NCBI RefSeq assembly: GCF_001639065.2
Contig: NZ_LQXO02000022.1
Coordinates: 218,823 to 282,822 of the forward strand
Source: Vibrio barjaei
GTDB taxonomy: Bacteria; Pseudomonadota; Gammaproteobacteria; Enterobacterales; Vibrionaceae
Length of the DNA stretch: 64,000 bases
Reading direction: 5' to 3'
Position 1 is the first letter of the stretch. Every line of letters starts with the position of its first letter. The notes under the pieces are model-generated. The model was given only the letters and a program-made list of their open reading frames with translations. It made no database searches and was not told the DNA's origin. The translations under genes and the position numbers were made by a program. Shown here piece by piece: positions 26,116 through 33,930 of the stretch.

Positions 26116-27456
26116 TTATCCTTGAAAAATGTCCGAAAGCATCGCTTTTAATGCGCTATAAGACAAGTGCTTTTCGCCAATGTCATAGTTTTGTTGCATA
26201 CGGGATGTTCTCAAATCAGCATCAAACAGATACTCAAGCGTTGAATTGACGGCGCCGTTTAACGTTTCTGGAGCGATAAGAGCGAGTCCTGATTCATCCA
26301 CCTGATGGTCATTGCCAAGGTCGATAATGTTAAATTGGTAATCGGCAATATCTAAGTCAAATACAGGATAACGATAAACTACCATAGGGATTTTAGCGAC
26401 AAGGCCTTCTAGAAATTGATTTCCCCAACCTTCTAGCAAACTAGGGTAGGTGATGATGTCTGCGTGTGAGTAGACGTCCCACAAAGAATAGACTTTTTGC
26501 CCCTCTTTCTCACCGCGAGAGTGACCTACCCAATCATTGATAAACAGTAATTCCACATTGCAGGCTTTGGCTTTATTCGTCAATAAGTCAAGATAGCTGT
26601 CTTCTTCACACATTCCCGCAAACATAAGGATTAAGCGACTGTCTGTGGTAAATGTTTCTCCGTTATAGAGCGTTTTTCCAACAAGCCTTTCACGCTGTTT
26701 GCTCATGGCATTAATCAAGTCGATTGCCAGTTCGATGCCTTTTCTTGCCACAATACGTGTTGCTTGCAGGAACAAAATATCATTTGTGCCGACACCGAAT
26801 CGTGCTCGCAGATCTTGATTGTATTCATCAACTTTCCAATCGCTGCCCTGAAAATCGAACACATTGGGCACCACCGTAGAGTCGGTGTCGCGGCGTTTTT
26901 TAAGTTCTGTTTGCGCAATACGGTTGATCACACAGTGCTCAACCAGCGGATGTTTAGGAGGAAACAGGGTGTTGAGCAGTTGCTGAATGCCTGGAGACGT
27001 TGGGTTTGAGTATTTAACACGTTCCCAATGAAAATCATGATGATGACAAATTACACGAGTCTGAGTGGCTTCGACCGCTTTCATAATGCCGAGTGCTGCT
27101 GGTAAGTGATAGCCAAGCGACAGCATGTTATTTGGGACAATAATGTCAATATCTCGTTGATCGATAACCTTGATGATACCTGCGGCAATGTCATTGGCTC
27201 GATGTTCAATGGCGTCTAACAAAACCGATTCTGATGAGTAATCATCGCGACTCACATAAGCGTTTTGGATAATTTTGTCGTTGAATGGCTCTAAATAATG
27301 TAACTCTGGCACGAGATCAGCGTCTGTACTACCCGAACTCCCCGCTAGATAGAAAACCTTATGTCCCAAGCTCTCCAGAGCCCATTTCCATTTGTCCATC
27401 TCAAGAGATACGCCATCAGTTTCGCCTACACGAAAGTGTGCAAGGAGGATATTCAT
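26116..27456 (-). CDS. GT4 family glycosyltransferase, copy B
   Basis: A 446-residue paralogue of the glycosyltransferase at 16329-17666. Both begin with RVGETDGVSLEMDKWKWALE, both contain HHHDFHWER and NVFDF, and both end with EGWGNQFLEGLVAK. It is first in a two-gene unit with the phosphomannomutase. The promoter region is shared with the divergent GH13 phosphorylase gene and holds two LacI-type operators. Donor and acceptor unknown. Confidence 0.82.
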   Translation of the reverse strand: MNILLAHFRVGETDGVSLEMDKWKWALESLGHKVFYLAGSSGSTDADLVPELHYLEPFNDKIIQNAYVSRDDYSSESVLLDAIEHRANDIAAGIIKVIDQRDIDIIVPNNMLSLGYHLPAALGIMKAVEATQTRVICHHHDFHWERVKYSNPTSPGIQQLLNTLFPPKHPLVEHCVINRIAQTELKKRRDTDSTVVPNVFDFQGSDWKVDEYNQDLRARFGVGTNDILFLQATRIVARKGIELAIDLINAMSKQRERLVGKTLYNGETFTTDSRLILMFAGMCEEDSYLDLLTNKAKACNVELLFINDWVGHSRGEKEGQKVYSLWDVYSHADIITYPSLLEGWGNQFLEGLVAKIPMVVYRYPVFDLDIADYQFNIIDLGNDHQVDESGLALIAPETLNGAVNSTLEYLFDADLRTSRMQQNYDIGEKHLSYSALKAMLSDIFQG

Positions 27457-27562
27457 GTTTCACTTTCCCTATAATTTCTGAATGTGGTTGGACGTAATTT
27501 AGAGGATTATATAAATGGATATAATGATAGCTTTACAAATTAGTGATCGAATTCACGATAAT

Positions 27563-27578
27563 CCAAAACCGGTTTTGG
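27563..27578. promoter_or_regulatory. LacI-type operator, copy 1
   Basis: Perfect 16-bp palindrome CCAAAACCGGTTTTGG, with the CpG centre usual for LacI-family sites, 107 bp before the GT4 copy B start. A near-identical site lies at 27695. Confidence 0.75.
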
Positions 27579-27694
27579 TTGTCTGGGAAAATGAGACTTG
27601 GCTCAATAAATAATCAATAAAGCCTGTTTAGACTAATTATAAATCGAAGTTATCAAGTGGTGAATTTTAAAACCACTATTTTTTGGAAAAGTAT

Positions 27695-27708
27695 CAAAAC
27701 CGGTTTTG
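27695..27708. promoter_or_regulatory. LacI-type operator, copy 2
   Basis: CAAAACCGGTTTTG, followed by GTTGT as in copy 1. It lies 18 bp before the phosphorylase start, where binding would block transcription. The LacI regulator at the end of the operon is the likely binder. Confidence 0.75.
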
Positions 27709-27726
27709 GTTGTTTGATTTGTAATA

Positions 27727-29436
27727 ATGGATATCAACATGGCTCAGGAACAGACGGCTAACTCTCAAGTTAAAAAAGACCTGCAACAAATTTTGGCAGG
27801 TGTGTATTCGCCAGCTCAACTTAATGAACTCATTCCCAACCTTCTAAATCTTATTGCGAACCAGCCAGAGTATGTGGGCAAAAAGCAATGGGTTGATCAA
27901 AACGACATCATGCTGATTACGTATGGTGACTCAATCAAAAAACAAGGAGAGGCACCGCTTCACACGTTGAGAGAGTTCTTGAACGATAATGCCGCTGATG
28001 TTCTTTCTGCGGTACATATTCTCCCGTGTTATCCGTATACATCGGACGATGGATTCTCCGTTGTCGACTATTGGAAAATAAACCCAGAACTGGGTGATTG
28101 GCAAGACGTTCAATCGCTGTCGAATAGCTATGACTTAATGTTTGATGGTGTGATCAATCATATTTCAAAATCCAGTGATTGGTTTCAGGGCTATATAAAA
28201 GGAGAAGAACAGTATCGAGAGTTCTTTACTGAAGCTAATCCAAACCGAGACTACAGCTCAGTCACACGCCCTAGAGCATTGCCACTACTGACGACTTTTG
28301 AAACGGCTCACGGTACAAAACATATTTGGACGACGTTTAGCGAAGATCAAATTGACCTTAATTTCCGTTGCCCAGAAGTGTTCCAGAAAATTGCCGAGTT
28401 ACTGCTGTTTTATGCTCAGCAAGGAGCCTCTTTTATTCGTCTTGATGCGATTGGCTTTATGTGGAAAGAGTTGGATACCCCTTGTATTCATCAGCCCCAA
28501 ACTCATGCCATTGTTCAGGCGTTGCGAGCATTAATGAGCGCAGTGGCACCTCACGTTAAATTGATCACTGAAACCAATGTACCGCATAACGACAATATTA
28601 GTTATTTCGGCAACGGTGAGAATGAAGCGCATTTGGTGTACCAGTTCCCGCTGCCGCCATTAACACTGCACACATTGCAAACAGGCAGCAGTGAAAAAAT
28701 TGTTGAATGGATGTCGAGCTTAGAACCGTGTTCGGAACAGACCACATTCTTCAACTTCTTAGCCTCTCATGATGGCATCGGTGTGCGTCCTGTTGAAGGC
28801 ATCTTAAACAAAGAACAAGTAGACCATTTACTATCAGTAGTGCAGACCAATGGCGGCCGTGTTTCATACAAAGATAACGGTGACGGTACACAAAGTCCTT
28901 ATGAGCTGAATATCAACTATTTTGATGCCATCCGCAATGCGAATGCGGATGACCAAACTAACCTAGATCGCTTTATGGCGGCCCAGTCCATCCTTATTTC
29001 GATGGCGGGGGTTCCTGGAATATATGTGCACAGTCTATTGGGGTCTGGAAACGATATAGAAGGATTGGAACGCCTGGGGTATAACCGCGCGATTAACCGT
29101 GAAAAGCTTGATCGTACTAATGTGGAAACTGAGTTAGCGAATCCAGAATCTCGTCGTGCCCAAGTGCTATCTCGCTTTAAGCATATTCTAAGTATTCGTA
29201 AGCAACAGAGAGCATTTGCTCCTAGCGCTAGTCAGCGCGTAGTGGCAACCAGTGAGCAATTGGTCACTTTTGTGCGTGATGAGCAAGTGTTGGTGGCAAT
29301 TAATATTTCAAATCAAGCGGTTGAGCTAGATACCAATGCAGTGCTTAAAGGAGTCGCTCACGATTTGATTTCTGGTAACGACTTAAGTGGTGTTGTTACT
29401 GTACAACCATATCAAGTGATGTGGTTAGCTAAGTAA
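27727..29436 (+). CDS. GH13 subfamily 18 glycoside phosphorylase (sucrose/glucosylglycerate/glucosylglycerol phosphorylase family)
   Basis: A 569-residue (beta/alpha)8 enzyme. GH13 catalytic residues are visible: nucleophile Asp240 in FIRLDAIGF, acid/base Glu282 in LITETNVPH and the transition-state stabiliser in ASHDG (Asp349). HILPCYPYTSDDGFSVVDY is the conserved sucrose-phosphorylase region. Subfamily 18 uses phosphate to split alpha-glucosides into glucose-1-phosphate. Which glucoside is split (sucrose, 2-O-glucosylglycerate or glucosylglycerol) is not decided by these motifs; the CUT1 importer and GT neighbours echo the E. coli ycjM region. Start at 27727, or at the second ATG at 27739. 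Confidence 0.82.
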   Translation: MDINMAQEQTANSQVKKDLQQILAGVYSPAQLNELIPNLLNLIANQPEYVGKKQWVDQNDIMLITYGDSIKKQGEAPLHTLREFLNDNAADVLSAVHILPCYPYTSDDGFSVVDYWKINPELGDWQDVQSLSNSYDLMFDGVINHISKSSDWFQGYIKGEEQYREFFTEANPNRDYSSVTRPRALPLLTTFETAHGTKHIWTTFSEDQIDLNFRCPEVFQKIAELLLFYAQQGASFIRLDAIGFMWKELDTPCIHQPQTHAIVQALRALMSAVAPHVKLITETNVPHNDNISYFGNGENEAHLVYQFPLPPLTLHTLQTGSSEKIVEWMSSLEPCSEQTTFFNFLASHDGIGVRPVEGILNKEQVDHLLSVVQTNGGRVSYKDNGDGTQSPYELNINYFDAIRNANADDQTNLDRFMAAQSILISMAGVPGIYVHSLLGSGNDIEGLERLGYNRAINREKLDRTNVETELANPESRRAQVLSRFKHILSIRKQQRAFAPSASQRVVATSEQLVTFVRDEQVLVAINISNQAVELDTNAVLKGVAHDLISGNDLSGVVTVQPYQVMWLAK

Positions 29437-29444
29437 AAAATAGA

Positions 29445-29459
29445 GCCAGCTAAGCTGGC
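29445..29459 (+). other. Stem-loop between phosphorylase and binding-protein genes
   Basis: GCCAGC / GCTGGC with a TAA loop, no U-tract. Possibly an mRNA-processing or stabilising element. Confidence 0.4.
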
Positions 29460-29502
29460 GACTCATAAATAACATGAATCCTAAATCGTAAAGGATATAA
29501 CG

Positions 29503-30852
29503 ATGAAACTAAAAACTCTGACCCTTGGACTTGCCGTAGCTGGTTTAGGCTTATCTAGCCTTGCACAAGCGACTACAGTTGAGTATTGGACAACACAAAC
29601 CCAATCAGACCGCCTTCAGACGATAGAAGTGATGGCTGATGTGTTCGAAGCATTGAACCCAGGTATCGATGTGAAAGTTGTGGCAGTAGATGAAAATGAC
29701 ATGCCGAAGCAGATTGCCGCCGCCGCCGCATCGAATACGCTTCCAGATATGATTGAAGTAGGCTCTAACCTGTCTTTAGCGTTTGCTGAGCAAGGTATTG
29801 TTGATTTAGACGCCACGACAGCAACCATAGAAGCAGTAGGTAAGGACCGTTTTTATAAAGGTTCATTGAAGTTGGTAGAAGATCCAGATAACAATAAATT
29901 TGTTGCTCTACCATATCGTGGTTGGGTTCAAGGTATTTGGTATCGTGCTGACTGGTTTGAAGAGGCGGGTTTGGAGCCACCGACAACATGGGAAAACATC
30001 CAAAAAGCAGCGAAGTACTTTAATAAGCCTCAGGAAAACCAATACGGCATTCTCATCGGCACAAAAGCGGATAGCTATGCTGAGCAGGTTTATACGCAGT
30101 TCGCACTATCAAACGATGCGGGTCAGTTTGATAAAGACGGTAACCTAATATTCAACTCTGAAGCGCAAAAAGAAGTTTTAGACTTTTATAAAGACCTTTC
30201 AAAGTACACACCTCCGGGTCCACAGACATGGCGCGCACGTGACTACTATTTGCAAGGCAAGCTAGCGATGTTCTTCTACTCCACGTATATCATGGATGAC
30301 ATTGCACTTGCAGAAGCCGCAGCAAGTTCATTGAGTAACGAGAACTTTAAAGATCTTAAAGGCGCGACATTTGATCCAAATCTAGCGAAGAACACGCGTT
30401 TAGCTCCAGCAATCACTCATACTTCAGCCTCTACATTTGGTACCTTGGTTGGTTTCTCTATCATGAAGAACGACAACAAGGATGAAGTGGAAGCGACGAA
30501 AGCGTTCATTGAATACATGAACGAGAAAGATCAGGTTGTTGCATACTCTCACATGGCACCTGGTGGCCACCTTCCTATGCTTCGAGACATCGCTGAAACT
30601 GATGAATTCCTTAATGATCCAAAAGGCATTTTTGCTAACTACGGTAAAGAGTCCATTAAGGAGATCATTGCTGGTTTTGAGAACATCAAGAACTTCTCTA
30701 TTGTGGACGGTAAGGCGTTCCCTGAATCTGGCGAGATCTTCTCGAAACAGATCATTCCACGCATGATCTATAGCTCTGTGATTGAAGGACAAGACACGCA
30801 AAAATCGTTGGATTGGGCTGAAAACGAGATGCAGCAGCTTATCAAAAACTAA
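29503..30852 (+). CDS. Sugar ABC transporter substrate-binding protein (CUT1 family)
   Basis: A 449-residue periplasmic protein. The signal peptide (residues 1-23) ends in AQA before TTVEYW. The class I solute-binding pattern EYWTTQ...ALNPGIDVKVVAVDENDMPKQ and a GWVQGIWYRADWFEEAGLEPPTTWE block place it with maltose/glucosyl-osmolyte binding proteins. AAAGGATATAACG precedes the ATG. It supplies the GH13_18 phosphorylase with its glucoside. A 103-bp spacer with two hairpins separates it from the permeases. Confidence 0.86.
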   Translation: MKLKTLTLGLAVAGLGLSSLAQATTVEYWTTQTQSDRLQTIEVMADVFEALNPGIDVKVVAVDENDMPKQIAAAAASNTLPDMIEVGSNLSLAFAEQGIVDLDATTATIEAVGKDRFYKGSLKLVEDPDNNKFVALPYRGWVQGIWYRADWFEEAGLEPPTTWENIQKAAKYFNKPQENQYGILIGTKADSYAEQVYTQFALSNDAGQFDKDGNLIFNSEAQKEVLDFYKDLSKYTPPGPQTWRARDYYLQGKLAMFFYSTYIMDDIALAEAAASSLSNENFKDLKGATFDPNLAKNTRLAPAITHTSASTFGTLVGFSIMKNDNKDEVEATKAFIEYMNEKDQVVAYSHMAPGGHLPMLRDIAETDEFLNDPKGIFANYGKESIKEIIAGFENIKNFSIVDGKAFPESGEIFSKQIIPRMIYSSVIEGQDTQKSLDWAENEMQQLIKN

Positions 30853-30872
30853 CTCTGCATAGCGATAGACGT

Positions 30873-30934
30873 CGCTGGCCAGCCAGCGGCGCACCTTCAC
30901 TAAGAACCTTTACGGGGCAGCATGGTGCGCTGCC
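30873..30934 (+). other. Tandem stem-loops between binding-protein and permease genes
   Basis: Hairpin 1 is CGCTGG/CCAGCG (30873-30888). Hairpin 2 is GGCAGC/GCTGCC (30916-30934). Neither has a U-tract. The arrangement recalls the malE-malF region, where intergenic hairpins keep binding-protein mRNA abundant. Confidence 0.6.
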
Positions 30935-30955
30935 TCAGATTAACAAGGAATTACC

Positions 30956-31819
30956 ATGACACCATTAGAGAGAGCAGAAGCGCGGTTCGGGTGGAAGCTT
31001 GTCGCTCCGACCATTGGCATTATTGGGCTTTTGATACTCTATCCGATCGTTTTTAATGTTTACCTAAGCTTCTTTGATGTAAAGCTGAACGGTGACAAAA
31101 CTTTTGTCGGGATTGCCAACTACGCTCGCTTGCTGGCAAATCCAGACTATTACTCATCCATTGCAACAACCGGTATCTACCTATTTGGTACTGTTGCTGG
31201 CACAACCCTGTTAGGACTCGCGGTTGCATTATTGATGCGTAATCCGTTCCGAGGTCGTGGCCTAGTGAGTGCCGCTATTCTTATGCCATATTTTGCGCCG
31301 GTTATTTCCGTTGTATTTGGTTGGCAATTTCTTTTTGACCCTGTTAACGGTGTCTTCAACTGGTTAATGGTTGATGTACTGCATATCTGGAATCAACGAA
31401 CCAACCTCATTGGTGAACCTGGTTCGGCTGTTTGGGTCGTTATTATCTTTGATGTTTGGAAGCATTTCCCGATTGCATATCTGTTGATTCTTTCCAAGTT
31501 GACGTCGATTCCTAAAGACCAATACGAAGCGGCGGCGATTGACGGTTATGGACCAATTGGACGTTTCTTCCATGTGACGCTGCCAGAAATTTATTTCGTG
31601 TTGGCAACGGTAGTGATTCTACGTTTGATTTGGAACCTGAACCGCTTTGAAGACGTGTTCCTTTTGGCGCCCAATGTTCAAACTCTTCCAGTATTTACGT
31701 ATTACCAAGCTTTCACTGGGGTAATCGATCAAGGGCTTGCAGCAGCAACCTCCGTGATCCAGTTCAGCGTCTTGTGTGTGCTGATTTGGTTCTATGTTAA
31801 GAAAATTCTTAAGTGGTAA
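30956..31819 (+). CDS. Sugar ABC transporter permease, MalF/UgpA type
   Basis: A 287-residue six-helix inner-membrane protein. The EAA loop EAAAIDGYGPIGRFFHVTLPEI (around residue 200) contacts the ATPase. AAGGAATTACC precedes the ATG. It pairs with the next permease, with 6 bp between them. Confidence 0.9.
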   Translation: MTPLERAEARFGWKLVAPTIGIIGLLILYPIVFNVYLSFFDVKLNGDKTFVGIANYARLLANPDYYSSIATTGIYLFGTVAGTTLLGLAVALLMRNPFRGRGLVSAAILMPYFAPVISVVFGWQFLFDPVNGVFNWLMVDVLHIWNQRTNLIGEPGSAVWVVIIFDVWKHFPIAYLLILSKLTSIPKDQYEAAAIDGYGPIGRFFHVTLPEIYFVLATVVILRLIWNLNRFEDVFLLAPNVQTLPVFTYYQAFTGVIDQGLAAATSVIQFSVLCVLIWFYVKKILKW

Positions 31820-31825
31820 TTCATT

Positions 31826-32788
31826 ATGTTAGGAAAACCAACATTTAAAGGACGTATTGGATTTGCGTTAGCAATTTTCTTACTGGTGAGCTTCTGCTTA
31901 CTTCCGTTTGCGCAAATACTCTCGACCTCGTTAAAGCACCAGTTTGACTGGGGCAACCCGTCATTGATTCCTCAGGTCGTTAACCTCGATGCCTATAAGG
32001 AATTATTAGGCTTAACTGAGCAAAAACAGGTAGAGATACCGGCAGCAATACAAAAGATTCTAGAGAATCCTAAGCTGCCTCAAGATAAGAAAGACGCCAT
32101 TATGGCGAAATACACCAGCAACTCTGATGTGTTTCCCTTTGGCCGGTTTATGCTGAATAGTTTCTCCATATCTGCGGGAGCGGCTACGGTGTCACTCATA
32201 TTCGCAGTCATGGGTGCTTATTCCATTTCACGCCTGCGATTTACTGGGCAGGTAATTGTTCAGCGCTCGGTGCTCTTCGTTTATATGGTGGGCGGCGTAC
32301 TGTTGATGGTACCGCTGTATCAAATGGCGGTAAACGTCGGGTTAGCGACCAGTATGTGGGGTAGTCTGTTCTGTCTCTTCGCCATCTATATTGTGCAAAC
32401 ATTGCCAGTCGCGCTGTATATGCTGGGTAACTACTTCCGCACGATCCCTTTTGCGTTAGAAGAGGCCGCGATGATGGATGGCTATTCGCGCAAAGAAGCG
32501 ATCTGGAAAGTGGTATTACCGTTATCAGTACCTATGCTCGCAACCGTGTTTATGTACTGCTTTATTATCGGCTGGAATGAATACCTGTTTGCGTCTGTAT
32601 TCTTAAAACAATTCAAAGAGTTCTACACATTGCCACTCGCGCTACAAGAGCTATTTGTATCGAAAAATGCGATTTGGGACCGAATCATGGCAGCGTCCAT
32701 GTTAACTCTGGCTCCAGTCGTAGTGTGTTTCTTGTTTGCTATGCGTCATATGGATGGTGGCAAAACTGATGGTGGTGTGAAAGGTTAA
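31826..32788 (+). CDS. Sugar ABC transporter permease, MalG/UgpE type
   Basis: A 320-residue inner-membrane protein with the EAA loop [25 protein letters not shown]. Between the first and second helices it carries a periplasmic loop of about 60 residues with [20 protein letters not shown] and two further charged stretches, longer than in many MalG-type permeases; this may help dock the binding protein. The ATPase gene follows after 5 bp. Confidence 0.9.
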   Translation: MLGKPTFKGRIGFALAIFLLVSFCLLPFAQILSTSLKHQFDWGNPSLIPQVVNLDAYKELLGLTEQKQVEIPAAIQKILENPKLPQDKKDAIMAKYTSNSDVFPFGRFMLNSFSISAGAATVSLIFAVMGAYSISRLRFTGQVIVQRSVLFVYMVGGVLLMVPLYQMAVNVGLATSMWGSLFCLFAIYIVQTLPVALYMLGNYFRTIPFALEEAAMMDGYSRKEAIWKVVLPLSVPMLATVFMYCFIIGWNEYLFASVFLKQFKEFYTLPLALQELFVSKNAIWDRIMAASMLTLAPVVVCFLFAMRHMDGGKTDGGVKG

Positions 32789-32793
32789 TAATT

Positions 32794-33891
32794 ATGGCTT
32801 CTATTTCATTAAAAAATATTGTTAAAAACTACGGTGACACCAAGGTTGTAAAAAACATCAGTCTTGATATCGAAGATGGCGAATTTGTGGTTTTAGTTGG
32901 CCCATCTGGTTGTGGTAAATCGACTACGTTACGTATGATTGCAGGCCTTGAACAGGCAACATCTGGTGAGATCTCCATTGGCGACCGAGTGGTTAATGAT
33001 GTCGAACCACAACATCGTAATATTGCGATGGTGTTCCAAAACTACGCATTGTATCCGCACAAAACCGTTGAAGAGAACATCGTGTTTGCTCTACGCCGCT
33101 TAAAGATGGAAGAGTCGGAGATCCAGCGCCGGTTGGAAGATGTTGCCAAAATGCTCAAGCTGGAAGATTACCTAAAGAGAAAGCCAGCTGATCTTTCTGG
33201 TGGCCAGCGCCAACGTGTTGCTATGGGGCGCGCAATTGTTCGTGATGCTGACTGCTTCCTGTTTGATGAACCTTTGTCAAATCTGGATGCCAAACTGCGT
33301 AACCACATGCGTACCGAGATTGCGCAAATCCACAACCGATTTGGCCGCACCAGTGTTTATGTTACCCACGACCAAGTCGAGGCAATGACGCTAGCGGATA
33401 AAGTGGTGGTATTGCGAGATGGTATTATTGAGCAAGTCGGCTCTCCGATGGAGATCTTCCTCAACCCAGTCAATATTTTCGTTGCGACCTTTATTGGCTC
33501 TCCGTCAATGAACATCATGGACGGTACACTGTACAACGACTATCTGGAACTAGGAGGATATCAACTGCCTAGAAAGCTGCTGACCGGAGTTCATTTTGAT
33601 GAGGCAGTACCGGCGGAGGGACTTGCTGTAAAAGTGGGCATTCGTCCAGACTTTTTCAATGACAAGGAGTTCTTTGGGGAGAGTGAAACAACCTTTAACT
33701 TCGATAATATCAACATCGACCTAGTTGAACCGATGGGGTTTGATAAAGAAGTGTTGTTTAAGTTGGGAGAAGAGAACGTGAAAGCACGCCTAGACCTTCG
33801 CTCAGAAGTAACACGCGGCCAAAAAATGGACTTGCTCGTCGACTTATCTCGTGTCCTTCTGTTTGATGTGGAAACAGAGCAACGCCTTTAA
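32794..33891 (+). CDS. Sugar ABC transporter ATPase, MalK/UgpC type
   Basis: A 365-residue ATPase. Walker [10 protein letters not shown]-loop FQNYALYPH, signature LSGGQRQR, Walker B CFLFDEP and H-loop [10 protein letters not shown] are all present, and a MalK-type C-terminal OB/TOBE region starts near residue 235. It energises the CUT1 importer. A strong terminator follows immediately. Confidence 0.92.
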   Translation: MASISLKNIVKNYGDTKVVKNISLDIEDGEFVVLVGPSGCGKSTTLRMIAGLEQATSGEISIGDRVVNDVEPQHRNIAMVFQNYALYPHKTVEENIVFALRRLKMEESEIQRRLEDVAKMLKLEDYLKRKPADLSGGQRQRVAMGRAIVRDADCFLFDEPLSNLDAKLRNHMRTEIAQIHNRFGRTSVYVTHDQVEAMTLADKVVVLRDGIIEQVGSPMEIFLNPVNIFVATFIGSPSMNIMDGTLYNDYLELGGYQLPRKLLTGVHFDEAVPAEGLAVKVGIRPDFFNDKEFFGESETTFNFDNINIDLVEPMGFDKEVLFKLGEENVKARLDLRSEVTRGQKMDLLVDLSRVLLFDVETEQRL

Positions 33892-33897
33892 TTGCTA

Positions 33898-33930
33898 ATC
33901 CCCTTCATCGGTTTGTGAAGGGGATTTTTT
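33898..33930 (+). terminator. Rho-independent terminator abutting the next start codon
   Basis: A 10-bp stem ATCCCCTTCA / TGAAGGGGAT, 8-nt loop, T6 tract ending at 33930. The ATG of the GT-A-like gene begins at 33931, so read-through or an unusual initiation context is needed to express that gene. Confidence 0.85.

Noticed and set aside
30424..30900. 158-codon minus-strand ORF inside the CUT1 binding-protein gene
   Set aside because: Antisense shadow of a well-supported gene; basic, aromatic-rich composition typical of such shadows.
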